From Manis javanica (lineage: Eukaryota; Chordata; Mammalia; Pholidota; Manidae): 64,000 nucleotides of DNA. The notes under the pieces were generated by a model, which was given only the letters and a program-made list of their open reading frames with translations, ran no database searches and was not told the origin of the DNA. Positions within the stretch are counted from its first letter, which is position 1. The number at the start of each line of letters is the position of its first letter. The position numbers and the translations under genes are program-made. The DNA is taken from assembly GCF_040802235.1 (NCBI RefSeq), contig NC_133163.1, positions 40,630,501-40,694,500 of the forward strand, read 5' to 3'. This document shows, in pieces, positions 10,790 to 22,640 of the stretch.

Positions 10790-12260
10790 GTCCGGCTTTG
10801 TCTGGCCCAGCACGGGTTCCCCAAGGAGATCGATCTGCACTCTCTGAAGCCCAGGGCCTCTGCGGCGTAACTTCGCGGAGAGATGATGTCCTGGGCGGGC
10901 TTTGCGGAGGCTACCTGGCTGCCGCCCCGCCCCGCGCTGCTGCGTACACACGCGGTTCCCTCGGCAACGCCTGGAACGCACGTCAGAGGATCCGCCAGGT
11001 CACTGGCGACCGCCAGACACAGGCTCACAGCTCGACTCCCGGCAGAGGCCGCTCGCACCGGCCCGGAACCACCTCCGGCTGCGGCCGCGGCCGCCCGTGC
11101 GGGATGAGGAGACCCGTAGGCGCCGCGGGGCCCCATGGAGCAGCCATCGGTCCGCCCGCCCGTGAGCACGGCCTTGTTGGTCAGCCCACACCCCGAAGCC
11201 CCCTCCGCGGCCGGCGCGCCTGGCGGGACGTCCTCCGCGACAACATCAGCGGCCGTGGTCTCCATCAGCACCGTGGTGGCCGCGGCTCTGGGGAACCGGA
11301 GCTTCGGGAGCGGAGGCGACGGCACTGGCGCCTGGGCTGGCGGCGGGCCGCGGGCGGCGGGGGCGGTGGGGAGGCCGCCGCTCGGGCCGGAGGCGGCGCC
11401 GCTGCTGTCGCACGGGGCGGCGGTGGCGGCGCAGGCGCTCGTCCTCCTGCTTATCTTCCTGCTGTCTAGCCTGGGCAACTGCGCGGTGCTGGGGGCGATC
11501 GTGAAGCACCGGCAGCTCCGTACCGTCACCAACGCCTTCATCCTGTCTCTGTCCCTGTCGGATCTGCTCACCGCGCTGCTCTGCCTGCCCGCCGCCTTCC
11601 TGGACCTCTTCACGCCGCCCGGGGGCTCTGCGGCCGCCGCCGCTACGGCGCCCTGGCGCGGCTTCTGCGCTGCCAGCCGCTTCTTCAGCTCGTGCTTCGG
11701 CATCGTGTCCACGCTCAGCGTGGCGCTCATCTCGCTGGACCGCTACTGCGCCATCGTGCGGCCGCCGCGGGAGAAGATCGGTCGCCGCCGTGCGCTGCAG
11801 CTGCTGGCGGGCGCCTGGGTGGCGGCGCTGGGCTTCTCCACGCCCTGGGAGTTGCTCCGGGCGCCCCGGCAGCCCCCGGCCGCACAGAGCTTCCACGGCT
11901 GCTTGTATCGGACGTCCCCGGACCCCGCGCAGCTGGGCGCGGCCTACAGCGTGGGGCTGGTGGTGGCCTGCTACCTGCTGCCCTTCCTGCTCATGTGCTT
12001 CTGGCACTACCACATCTGCAAGGCCGTGCGCCTGTCCGACGTGCGCGTGCGGCCTCTGACCACCTATGCGCGCGTGCTGCGCTTATTCAGTGAGGTGCGC
12101 ACAGCCACCACCGTGCTCGTTATGATCGTCTTCGTCATCTGCTGCTGGGGGCCCTACTGCTTCCTGGTGCTGCTGGCCTCGGCCCGGCAGGCCCAGGCCA
12201 CACAGGCCCCCTCGCTCCTCAACGTGCTGGCAGTCTGGCTCACCTGGGCCAATGGGGCCA
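10790..12260. promoter_or_regulatory. CpG island covering the GPR135 promoter region and most of its coding exon
   Basis: The sequence changes abruptly from AT-rich repeats to GC-rich DNA dense in CpG, with a GC box (gggcggg, about 10896) and no obvious TATA box. The island spans the presumed 5' UTR and the coding part up to TM6-TM7. This fits a CpG-island promoter for GPR135; the start site itself cannot be read from sequence. Long open frames on both strands here are side effects of base composition. Confidence 0.8.
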
Positions 12261-12601
12261 TCAATCCTGTTATCTATGCCATTCGCAACCGCAACATTTC
12301 GATGATCCTGGGGCGCAACCGGGAAGAGGGCTACCGGACTAGGAATGTGGACACTTTCCTGCCCAACCAGGGCTTGGGTCTGCAGGCCAGATACTACAGT
12401 CGCCTTCGAAACCGCTATACCAACCGGTTGGGGGCCTGCAGCTGGATGTCCTCTTCCAACCCGGCCAGTGGGGTGGGAGGGGACGTGGCCATGTGGGCCC
12501 GAAAAAATCCAGTTTTGCTTTTCTGCCGGGAGGGGCCACCAGAGCCTGTAAGGGCAGCGGCCAAACAGCCTAAATCTGAACCAGGGGATACCAGCCTCTA
12601 A
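11135..12601 (+). CDS. GPR135: GPR135, orphan class A G-protein-coupled receptor, intronless
   Basis: One uninterrupted frame of 488 codons. A long Ala/Gly/Pro-rich N-terminus (about 1-96, possible N-glycosylation at Asn54) precedes seven hydrophobic segments at roughly 97-122, 132-157, 176-205, 219-241, 268-294, 321-348 and 359-384. Class A landmarks are present: GN at 114-115 in TM1, LSLSD with Asp143 in TM2, Cys178 at the start of TM3 and Cys256 in loop 2 for the conserved disulfide, DRY at 202-204, CWGP at 337-340 and NPVIY at 377-381. The basic, Ser-rich C-tail is about 100 residues. GPR135 is a plasma-membrane orphan reported to recruit beta-arrestin without ligand; no ligand can be inferred here. 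The ATG sits in ccccATGG, a good Kozak context. The gene looks intact. Confidence 0.97.
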   Translation: MEQPSVRPPVSTALLVSPHPEAPSAAGAPGGTSSATTSAAVVSISTVVAAALGNRSFGSGGDGTGAWAGGGPRAAGAVGRPPLGPEAAPLLSHGAAVAAQALVLLLIFLLSSLGNCAVLGAIVKHRQLRTVTNAFILSLSLSDLLTALLCLPAAFLDLFTPPGGSAAAAATAPWRGFCAASRFFSSCFGIVSTLSVALISLDRYCAIVRPPREKIGRRRALQLLAGAWVAALGFSTPWELLRAPRQPPAAQSFHGCLYRTSPDPAQLGAAYSVGLVVACYLLPFLLMCFWHYHICKAVRLSDVRVRPLTTYARVLRLFSEVRTATTVLVMIVFVICCWGPYCFLVLLASARQAQATQAPSLLNVLAVWLTWANGAINPVIYAIRNRNISMILGRNREEGYRTRNVDTFLPNQGLGLQARYYSRLRNRYTNRLGACSWMSSSNPASGVGGDVAMWARKNPVLLFCREGPPEPVRAAAKQPKSEPGDTSL

Positions 12602-13569
12602 GAAGGGATGCAAGGCTTGTGAAGGCAAATTTGCATCTGCTTCGTTTAATGATACAGGATTATGGGGAGAATTGTGTATTTCAAAAGCCAAACATTTTTT
12701 AAAAGACACAGGGAGAGGCTTACCATTCCCCCCAAACATACAAGACAATGTCCCCTTCTTGAAAAGTGCCAAAAAGAATGTAAATGCAAAAATTAAAACA
12801 ATCTCAAACCACACAACCAAGCATCATGAAAACTGTACATGCCAAGAATGACAAAAGATTCACAATTACCGAAAAGCTCATGTTACAGCAATCACACTGT
12901 GAAACAAGCAAACAGTTCATTTAATACAATCAGTATTTGTTCAAATACGTAGTTTCAGGAAAGAATGGAGACCCTCAGAATTGCTTGAAGTCCCTGCTAA
13001 ATCACCAGCATTCAACAGAACTTCAGATTTTTAGAACTTGCACCTCTGACACAGCTTTGGGTGCTTAGATTGGGAGCAAGAAATTCTCATCTTTACATAC
13101 TTTGGTGCAAGTTCTTGCCATCCCCCCGCCTCACCATTAATCTTTGTGAGATTATAATTTTTAATTCATATCCCATTTAAGACCTCTTTAAGGATTTTGA
13201 AAAGGTGGCTTATCACCATAAAATTTAACCTTTCAAAGGGCAAAGAAAAGGGTGAACATAAATATGGCTCTTCAAAAAGTACTCCAAGAGTATACTTAAA
13301 AATTAATGACCTTCAACCTACCCCCAAAATTATCGCTTTGGGAAGCTTTGAGGTTTTACCCTTACTCTGACCTGCTACTTTTGCTTCTAATAATTTTGAG
13401 GTTGCCACACTCAAAAGGTTTCCACATTAAAAAAAAAAATAACTTGAATAGTGGAAAATCTTTGCTTTTTTGAGGTAAATTTGATTTTTGGATGCAGCCA
13501 AAAATGTAATTTGAAGTCATGTTGATTGAATCAGACAAATAATGCCATATGTTATATATATATATATGT

Positions 13570-13601
<32 letters not shown>

Positions 13602-14760
13602 TTGTAAATGAGAGCTCTATAAAGTAGCAAGATTGGCTTTCCTATGTGGCAAACTAACTGAAGATGTTTCAAAAGAGGAATTCTAAAACATTTTGAGAAG
13701 TGACTGTATTCTTGGAATAAGCATAGAGCTTTCCAAGTGGATCGTACTCTCCTACATTTGACATTTGGGTACATTTATGTAAAAAAAATCATTGATTTTA
13801 TAGACATGACTTGTGTAAAATAATGTGGTCTTCATTAGACTGGGAGAATAGGTGTGGGGTTATTATATTTAGTAGGGTATTAATAATTTAGGCATAAAGT
13901 TAACTACTCCAATCAAGTTGGAAATGTCTTCAGAAATGTGCAAAAAAAGATGCATTTTAAAATTCACAAATACAATTCAGGATTTGTGTGTGTGGACTTT
14001 CTCATGTAAAATACCACTGTATATAATCATTTGATCAGAATTTTAGAAGATGTTTTTGTCATTTTCTCCCTTTCCTTTCCTCCATCTTGCCCTTCCCGTC
14101 TTCAGTATTTCACAGCCTAATGAATAAGTACTTTAAACTAGATATGAAACATCAGTTATCATATAAAGATTTCAGTGTGAAGTAACCACCTTTTTTTTCT
14201 TGTTAACTATTTAAAGATGTTTATTGCTATTTAAATTTGTGTGTGATAGTTGGGTATATGTCATCATTTTGTAATCAAAGATGGAAACACATGATTTGTG
14301 TCAGAGCTAGAGATTTAAAAAATTTTTCCCCTTCCCAAGGCATCATCACAATCAGTTCATACATTATCTGTGTATATCTTGCTACACTCAATGTAGTACA
14401 AAAGAGATGAGATAATCTCTCCTCTTTAGCACTTTTTATAAAACATGTACAGACTTAATGCAGCTGAACTAACAGTTAACAGACATCTACAGTATTTGCT
14501 TATTAAAATGTGTAATTTTTGGCATTGTGAGAAAACAGGAGTTATGTCTGGGAATTTAGGGTGAAGTGATAAAGTCTCCCAGTTATGAAAGATATCATAG
14601 AATAGGAATTTGGGAACTCTGAGTAAAGACAGAAAGCGAGTTCGAGAGCTTAGGGGAAGCAGGCAAGTGTGTTGCAAAATAAGCTATTGCCTGAGAAGAA
14701 TCATCCAAGGAAGGCATTTAAAAGGAACATAACACGGAATAAACCGGCCTCTTGAGTGAA
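12602..14760 (+). other. GPR135: Probable GPR135 3' UTR (extent inferred)
   Basis: There are no exon-like frames after the stop at 12599-12601. The interval is AT-rich, mostly free of recognisable repeats, and has an AATAAA at 14738-14743 (ggaataaaccgg), which I take as one possible end. A long 3' UTR would fit the lack of repeats, but transcript data are needed. Confidence 0.4.
13552..13601. repeat. (TA)n(TG)n microsatellite
   Basis: A run of TA dinucleotides passes into about 20 TG units with two interruptions. Confidence 0.95.
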
Positions 14761-14984
14761 AGGAAAATCAGAGACTGTAAGACTCCAGGTGGTGGCACGA
14801 AGGACTTGAAGGCAGAAAAGGGATCCCCCACACTGCCTCTTGTTATGTTGCAGTAGGAAGTTATAGAAAAGTAGAAAGTTTTGGGCAAGACACCCTTCTT
14901 TCAGTGGCTCTGAGTCATGGTTGGCCAGAATGGGAACAGAAAGAGAAAATTGCTAATATGTTATTGAAAAATTTAGTGTTCTGT

Positions 14985-15090
14985 TTGTTTTTAATTTGAG
15001 GCTAAACAACAAGTCAGTGATAGAACTAGGATTTGAACCACAGTCTGTCTGGCCTCAGAGCCCTGTTCCCTTCTCCACCTTCTGGGGCCC
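14985..15090 (-). repeat. MIR fragment, antisense
   Basis: The block gtcagtgatagaactagg, atttgaaccacagtctg, gcctcagagccctg is the reverse complement of the MIR core. Nothing else is recognisable from 15091 to 15680. Confidence 0.6.
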
Positions 15091-15684
15091 CCATAAAGGT
15101 CAGTGGATAGGGAACCTAAGGGTGAGAAGTTGTACTATCACCACCTTCATCATCACCATCAGCCTCTCCAGTTTTTCTTTCTTTCTTTGCATAGGGCAGC
15201 TTCCAGAGTGCTAAAGCAATTACAGGCAGAAATCACAGTACCTGCTTTAAAAGCACTTACAGCTTGAGGACCTTGTGCTTTATGAAAATCAGCCATAATC
15301 AGGACTCTTTACCTATGCAGAAGAAAAAGTGCAGATTTTTCAGAAGCAGTTATCAAAGAAAAGAGATGAATTTAGAAGCAAAATATATGTAAATAAAGGC
15401 CAGCCACCAATCTGGTCCAGTTATAAATACTTAGAGACAGAAATTAATGCCTTAAATGAAAGATGGAGAAAGAATAACTCAAATAATCTGAGACTTAGAC
15501 CTTTTCCTCATGCTAAGTGCACAATTACATTAACTGTTTGAAAAGAGAAAAGAGAAGCTGTGAAATATTAGGATGTACTAACTACTGCGTAACACACAAG
15601 GCCAGAAGGAAATCCTTCGTGGCTCACTCTGCTCTCAGTTTGAGTGTTTCACCTGATTTGAAATAACAGCAACAAGTCATACTC

Positions 15685-15905
15685 AGCTTCGTACAGGCAT
15701 TTGCTCTTAGAATCCTCAAAGCAACCCCCAGTGAGGTACTATTATTGTCATTCCCCCCATTTTACAGATGAGAGAAAAATGAGACATGGAGGGGTGATGT
15801 TATCTGCCTAAAGTCACACAGGAAGTAAGTGCTAGACATAAGATCTGTACCTAGCAGATGAATTCCAGAGATCCTGTCTTAACCACTGCACTGTGCTGTC
15901 TCTCT
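15685..15905 (-). repeat. MIR SINE, antisense, nearly full length
   Basis: Clear reverse MIR order: gaggtactattattgtcatt, ccattttacagatgag, aaagtcacacaggaagtaag, then cttaaccactgcactgtgct. Confidence 0.8.
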
Positions 15906-16476
15906 AATGTGTAAAAGAGAATGGGAAACCTGGGAAAGAGCCAGGGAAGATAAAGACAATTATCCAAAGGATGGCTAAAACGACATACCATAAAATTTTA
16001 AAGATTTGTTTTATTTGGAGAACAGCTTTATGAGGTATGTAATTTTAAAATATACAAAGAAATTCAGAGTATCATCCCAGCCCTGGATGACTCCAATCAT
16101 CCATTGTCTCCATTCCTGCTCCAGGGCAACTGAGCAGAGCTGCAGGAGAATTACAGACTCAGTCAATATCCTCTGCACCTAAAATCCATGGTTTCCACTG
16201 GCCCCTCCTCCTTGCCTGGCAATTTGAACCTTTTTGCTTGTAAGCTTGCTCTTTCTGTCCATTTTAGTGACACTTCAAACTTTCTCCACTCATAATTGCC
16301 CCTTGCCTCTTGAAAAATGACCTGTTCCTACTTCACCAAGAATATAGAAGCCATCAAATATATATACTCTCATATTTTAGCCACCAAACATTACAGACTA
16401 AACTGAATTTATACCAGTTCAAATTTATACAGTATAAATACTAAACTGAATCTATACCATTTGTAGAGAAAATGAA

Positions 16477-16861
16477 AGTTCCTATGGCCAGGATTCTCAC
16501 CTGACCCTGGTCATCTTGCTCACTGCACACATGTGGACAATACATTATTACTGACTTAATATAAAGAGCTCCGCCTAGTGCTCTGGGCTGCTCCGCTGCA
16601 GGAGAGCAGAGGCTGGAGAGGTGGCAGCACTGAGGACAGAGAGTGAGATGCTGCAGGGGGTGGAGGAGGCCCGGAGGCAGAGACCGACTTGCTGCATGCA
16701 GACTTGCTCTGAGGTGGACAGGATTATAGCGCTTGACCTGCCACCGTGAGAATAAAGCTGGGTATAAACCCAGCATCCCAAGAAGTTTCATTGTCATTTT
16801 TTGGTCTCACTGAATCAAGAGCAAACTTGCCTGGGGTTAAAACCTATTGACATGATATCAG
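16477..16861 (+). repeat. LTR-like repeat, copy B
   Basis: Same family and orientation as 7980-8283: ttcctatggccaggat, TATA-like ttaatataaagagctc, agtgctctggg, AATAAA (tgagaataaagc), gtcattttttggtctcac and tgaatcaagagcaaacttgcc. It has an extra block between TATA and AATAAA (gcagaggctggagagg and following) that copy A lacks. The two copies are 8 kb apart with host sequence and GPR135 between them, so they are independent insertions, not the ends of one provirus. Confidence 0.6.
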
Positions 16862-17599
16862 TTTTCATACCCAGCTCTGTCTTTTCAGTAATAAAGAAGC
16901 TGGTGCCCTCTCCAGCAGGAATCTCATACTATCATTTATCTCCTTTCTCTGGTATTCTTAGCCCTTCCTGCTCAACCAAATCCCTCCCATGAGCATGCAA
17001 ATTCTCACTTAAAAGGAAATAGAAGAAATGTTTCCTTTTCTCTCATCCACTTCTTTTCTTTCTCTCAGCTCCCTACCAACAGCTGAACTTACTGAAAAAA
17101 AGTTGCCTACACTTGTATACCTAATCTAAATCCTTGTCCACAATTTTACTGGCACAAGAAAGTTGTCATTTTTTATGTAACTCCATTTTTGCCCATCCCT
17201 AATGTGTCAGATTGCAGAAATTTAGATGGCAGCACCTAGGCCCCAGGGGCTATTTCACACCGAGGCACTGGTGAGCATGAGTCTTCGGTGGCCAACCATC
17301 TGTGCCGGCATCGGCTGAGAATCCATCAGTCTGTCTCCAGTCACACCCACCATGCTTCCTGCATGGTTGTCCCCCACTCAGTCCAAGAAGGCCCACCTCT
17401 AAGTTCAGATGACTTTAGGGCTCTTCTTTGGACCCAGAAAGATTGTTATTCTGTCTCAGGACCACAGAGGGCTGTGGCCACACCCATAAAGCTGTCTCAG
17501 GCTGTTTTAGAAAAATTATTTAAAAACACTTTTGATTATTTGATACTTTTTGATATTGTTTGATCAACAAATCAAAATAATATATAAAGTGTACATTGG

Positions 17600-18250
17600 T
17601 AGTTCCACTTACGGAATGGCAGTGAAGAGCTCTGTGGACCTGCTACTCAGTGAAACAACTACAACAGGTAAAAACTACTTAAAATCAACCATTTGAAATC
17701 TCTGGATATTGTTCTAAGAGAGTACTACAATTAAACATTTGGCCAAGAAACATTTATGTAATTTGCTAAGAACAGCTAGAGCTCCCTGCTCCCAGCTCAG
17801 TGTGACAGAAACTCCACTTCAGGTGAGTACAGCCAAGAGCACAGGGCTCCCTCTTTCCTTAGCTTCCAGTGGAGGAGTACGGTATCTTTCTGGAAGGAGT
17901 AGGCCATGAGAACTTGGCATCTTTCAAGTTAACACATAGCAGAAACTACATTCCAGGTAAGTGCAGCCAAGAGATTCAGGTTCCCTTCTTCTACCTAGTC
18001 CCCTTCATAGAGCAGATGCTTGAACTCAGGTGTGGCATTCTGGGAATATTGGGGCCACAACTGTCCTCAGCCCACCTCTTTTGTAGATTGGAGACTCCAT
18101 GCTAAGACACACAAGTTGAGAAGACCAGAGGCTATGACCCCAGTGTCCTGCTCCTTAAGCAAGGTTCACTCCAGAAGAAACAAGCCACTCCGAGCCTGAC
18201 TCCAGCTTCAGAGCTGTGCCTCAGGTATTCTGACCAGGCGAAGAGACAGG
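17600..18250 (+). repeat. Unclassified old repeat with an internal duplication of about 134 bp
   Basis: The phrase cagaaact, cca or cattc, caggt, agtacagccaagag occurs at 17806 and again in similar form at 17940. Each copy is followed by a pyrimidine-rich stretch. The duplicated style suggests the 5' region of an old LINE or HAL1-like element, but I cannot name it. Confidence 0.35.
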
Positions 18251-19300
18251 CCTCTAAACAGAGAACACCAGAGCTCTCCCCAAGGCAGCAAACTTTATTT
18301 GAAACAGAGTGTGGGGAATTTCGAGTCTAAGTACGTTCACCAAAATGTTTTTGATGAGTCTAAGTTTGCCAAAACAATGGAGATTTGGTGGTAAAAAATG
18401 AAGAGGAGGGTGATATTTCATGAGAGATGTGAGCAAAACCACTGACTAGCTAGTTTGCCAGCATCAGGGTAAGTGACAGCTAAGGAGAGCCTTTGCTTAT
18501 TGTTGAGTTTTAAAAGTTCTTTGTATGATTAGAGTCCTTTATCTTTGCAAATACTGTCTCCCTGTCTTCTCTTCTCATTGTGCTGAACTTTTCAACATTT
18601 AAAAAAAAGAAAATACATGATTTTGACATTTTTTTTAAGACTGAGATGAAGACAGAGTTGCTCCTATTAATATGAATATTAATCCTCCCTAAGGGACATT
18701 TTGGAAACTGGTGGAAGCATTTTGTGTCACAGTGTCACTGGCACTTAGTAAGTCATATCCAGGAATGCTAGATGTCCTCAAACCATAAGAGAATATTGTC
18801 CAATGCAGAATTGTCCCTCATTCCATACAGTTGTCAAAGGTCCCACCAGATACTGAAGTAGCTGATCTATGGATCATTATGTAATGCCATAACTTGAACC
18901 AATTCTTTACAGAAACACAATTTTTTAAGCATGGTTTTAATATACACTGAAAAGTTTCTTGAAATTCAAGTGTTTTGTAAATTGAACAGTTATATTTGTT
19001 TTATTTATATTTTTATCAGCAATACTCACCTTTTTGGAAAGCCACATCTCATTTTGCTACACTTCTTGGCTAAAATTATTTCTCTTTATAAAATTGTGAA
19101 GAAAACATTTGTATCCATCTGCATTTGTAGCTATTGCAATCACTGTGATTGTATATTTAGGTGTAAGCATCTAACTATTTTGTTTATGCTGCAATAAAAG
19201 AGAACTACTGGACACACAATAACACAGATGAATACTAGACATTTTTCCAAGAGAAAAATATGGATACAAAAGAGTATATACCATATGACTCCATATGAAG
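18250..19300. other. Intergenic stretch without a recognised feature
   Basis: AT-rich sequence with short chance reading frames. The part 19200-19330 vaguely resembles an L1 3' region (ccatatgactccatatgaag), too weakly to call separately. Confidence 0.4.
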
Positions 19301-19349
19301 TTCTAGAAAAAATGAAATAAATGTAGGGTGGAAATAACTAGAATTTCTA

Positions 19350-19830
19350 GTTCTTTACTGAAAGTTCCCATGTGTTCATTCACTATGTCCACTTTTTCCT
19401 TTAATCCCTTAAACATATTTATAACAGATGTTTTTAAAAGTCTTTGCTATTTCAAACATCTGTGTTATATAAAGATCTGTTTCTATTTACTGCTTTCTTT
19501 CCCTTGATTATGGATCGTATTTTCTTTCCTTTTTAAAAAAACCTAGTTGTCTTTGACTACATATTTGACACAGAGGGTAATACATTGTAGAAAATCTGGA
19601 TTCTGTGTTTTCCTTTAAAGGGTGTTAAATTACTACTGGTCCTCAAGATCCTTTCAGACTTGGCTTTGATCTTTGTTTGAGACAGTCTATTTTAGTTTCG
19701 TCCTAGGATATGGCTCTTGTTTTTAGGGCATGATTTTCACTGCCAAGGTATATTCTTTCTGTTGTCCTAAATGCTTACGGTATTAAATGAAATCTCTCCA
19801 CTCTTGATGGACTGTAACTTGAACATCATC
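19350..19830 (-). repeat. Old L1 (L1M-like) fragment, antisense
   Basis: The sequence resembles the antisense L1M landmark series: aaagtctttgctatttcaaa, catctgtgtta, gatctgtttctatttactg, cttgattatggatcgta, ttttc. It is strongly diverged. Confidence 0.5.
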
Positions 19831-22440
19831 CAGTTCAGTGTAATTTCAGGTATCTGGGTTCATCTCCCAGTCCTGTAGTACCCATTCTCTCCTAAGCCCC
19901 TTGGCAATTTTTCTTCTACATATGTACAGCCCAGGTCTATACCACAGGTCTATGGGAGAGCCCCATGTGGACTTCTGTCTCCTTCTATCACATAACTCCC
20001 TTTTCTCTGATACTCTGGTCCACAAATTGCAGTCTCTTCAGCTGCCTTGAACCCTGATCTCCACATTCTCAACTTGGGAAGACCACCATTCTCTCCTTGG
20101 GCTCCACCTCCTAGTGCCAAAGTCTGAAAAACAGCCCAAAACAGAAAGTAATTGACATCATTTATATGCATATAAAGCACTTAGCATGGATGCCTGCTCA
20201 GAATAAATGGGCGATAAATACTGATTTTTATTATGAAATCTGTATTTAATGAAATGAAATTACATCTATAATATTTTATTTTAAATGTCATAAAGGAGTA
20301 TTTAGAATAATCTAATTTTTGGAAGATACATGCACAGTAAAATAAATCTGGTAGAATATCTACCAAATAATATTTTTACCAATCAATATAATTAGAGGAG
20401 CTCTTCAGTTATTAACAATTTATCCCATTATATTTTTTTATAATAGACAGAAATTACTTTTTAAAAGTGAAGGATAAAAAGAAACCACAAAAGAATATTT
20501 TGAGGGGTCTGTGTTGAAGGAGAGAGGGGCAAGCCCCTCCTCTTGGCCTCAGAGGGAATGCAATCATTTACCTATTTACTGCAGTAGGCCCTCGGCTCCT
20601 TTTTCAGGTCTGTTGGCAGAAGGTACTACCTTTTCTGCCTAGTAGCCTCTGAGTGAGGCCCCAGATACTGGCCTGGGTCCCTGAAAATACACCACCATAG
20701 GAGCACTTCTGAGTTGTGAGTTTAAGTCGTTAAAAAAAATCAGTTAAACTATAAGCCAGTCTTATCTTTTTACTTGTAATCATACTGTTTTAATATAGCC
20801 CCTCCGTCCTGGATTCAGAAAATGTTTACATCCAATAATACCCTGTCTTATCCTCTCTGCATATGAGTGAAGGAGTAGAGGATAATCTTATCGTATCGCT
20901 ACTCCCTAGGTCCTGACTGTTTCTCTTTTCGCTGGATCTCTTTGTATCACTGGTTAAGAAAGCATAAACCACCAGAGTCTAATAATTGTTATCATGTTCA
21001 TTCATGAAGTTGAGCTGGCTGATCTGGATGGCTAGCATCTCTCTCCCAAAGCACTGGGCTTTATTGAATTAAGCTGTCCTTCCCTTTAGAGAAATATGCT
21101 CTTTGGTCAAAAGTAGAGAAAAATCTCCACTAGATTGAGGCAAAACATGCACTTATCTAATTTAACATTTTCTCAAGTGTCCAACTACATGGACGAGTTT
21201 AAAGTAAACAATTGTCAGTCAACTTGTTCTCTCTCCAAAGAACCTAGCAATGAATTTAACTGAAAAACTATTTACCCCTGCTTTACCTTTAGCTACAAGG
21301 ACTACAGACAAACTAAAGGGAAGATGGCATAGAATTCACCACTCCCTGGTAGTCATTAAGTTCCTGTCAATTTCTGGATGTCAGGAGTCTGCAGGAAGTA
21401 TGTGTTTTCTTGATAGCTCGTCTACATATGCTGCCTTTCTGAAGAGGTAGGGGCTTTAAAACAGCATTTCACCTAGATTTGAAAGCATGAAATACTATTA
21501 GTTCCCCACAAGGAGGCTCCATTATCAAGTACAACAACTTTCAAAGAGGGAAATTCAACAATTTTGAAAGTAACACATCATGGTGCATTACAATTTCATA
21601 TTCTTTAAATGCTTTAACATTCTGTTAATTGCAGTTTGGGTCTCCTTATCATATAAAAAAGTAATGTATCATCTTAGTGCTATGCAAAGTTAAGGCAAAT
21701 GTGTCATGTGTTAAATCCATAATTTAAGTTGAGTATACAGAAGAGGACAGAAGACAGAAGTTCTCTTTTGTTGGGGGGAGAGAAGACAAAGGGTAGAAAT
21801 TACAATAAAAAGAAATTTCCTTATGTTTCAGTTATTACATTGATACAAAACTTGTTACATAGATAGGTTCAACTTTGGCTTTCCAAGTCAAATAAGAAAG
21901 ACAATTGATCTTTGATAAAATTATTTCCCTTTATAAGAAAAAACATGATTGCCTGTTTAGTGACTCTTGGCCTCATCAATAACACAAATGGCCATGATAT
22001 TATTTTAATATCATTCTTTAAAACTAAAGTATTTATTATTTTTATTATATTTTATGTTAAAATTAAGCATAAATTATTGGGTGATATAGTATCTTAAAAC
22101 ATTGGTAATAACCTTTCTAAATGGGCATAAATATATTTGAAGTATGTAAACATGAGATAAAGGCTAAATATAATAAATAACTTACACAGTTGAGACCTTT
22201 TTTGATGTATGTTAAAACTAGATTTATAACACTATTTGATGTTAAAGCTTTTTCTTTTGCCTCCTTATTTCTCTGCAAAAACTTAGAATAAATATAACCA
22301 CTACTATAAATGTTCAATTAACTTTGTGTTTAAACCATTTATTTCATAACATGATACGTAGACAAAATATGTCAAGGTTTTTACATGGAAAATAGAATTA
22401 GGTTTGTAATTTCGGAGTTTTAGCTTTCTGAAACCATTCT
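19831..22440. other. Intergenic, nothing recognised
   Basis: AT-rich DNA. Several frames of 60-76 codons are open, but none has a motif, Kozak context or splice pattern I could support. Confidence 0.4.
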
Positions 22441-22464
22441 TGTTTAGAGAGTGGGGTTTTGTAC

Positions 22465-22640
22465 GTAGTCAGCATTTACTGAGTGCCTCCATTAGGTCCT
22501 TTTCTTATATTCATTTATTTTGTATCTGTGGGCTAGATACTACTATTCCCATACCATAGATGAAGAGACCGAGATTCATAGAAATAACTGTTCATGATCA
22601 GGCCAGCTTGACAACAACTGGGATTGGAAGCTACTGGCGT
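22465..22640 (-). repeat. MIR-like SINE, antisense
   Basis: The series gcatttactgagtgcctcc, gctagatactactattccc, catagatgaagagaccgag, gattggaagc follows reversed MIR/MIR3. From 22641 to 26580 I recognise only a purine-rich tract near 23745-23825 and short A-runs. Confidence 0.55.

Noticed and set aside
10573..11730. 385-codon minus-strand open frame across the GPR135 CpG island
   Set aside because: Stop codons are rare in very GC-rich DNA. The frame overlaps the receptor in antisense, runs into hAT-Charlie repeats at its C-terminal end, and shows only low-complexity Ala/Pro/Gly/Arg.
11246..12013. 255-codon minus-strand frame antisense to GPR135
   Set aside because: It is the reverse reading of the receptor's TM regions, with composition dominated by Arg, Gln and Ala. 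No start context and no domain.
7980..16861. A provirus spanning the two same-family LTR-like elements
   Set aside because: The intervening 8 kb holds MIR-age repeats, GPR135 and its CpG island, with no gag, pol or env.
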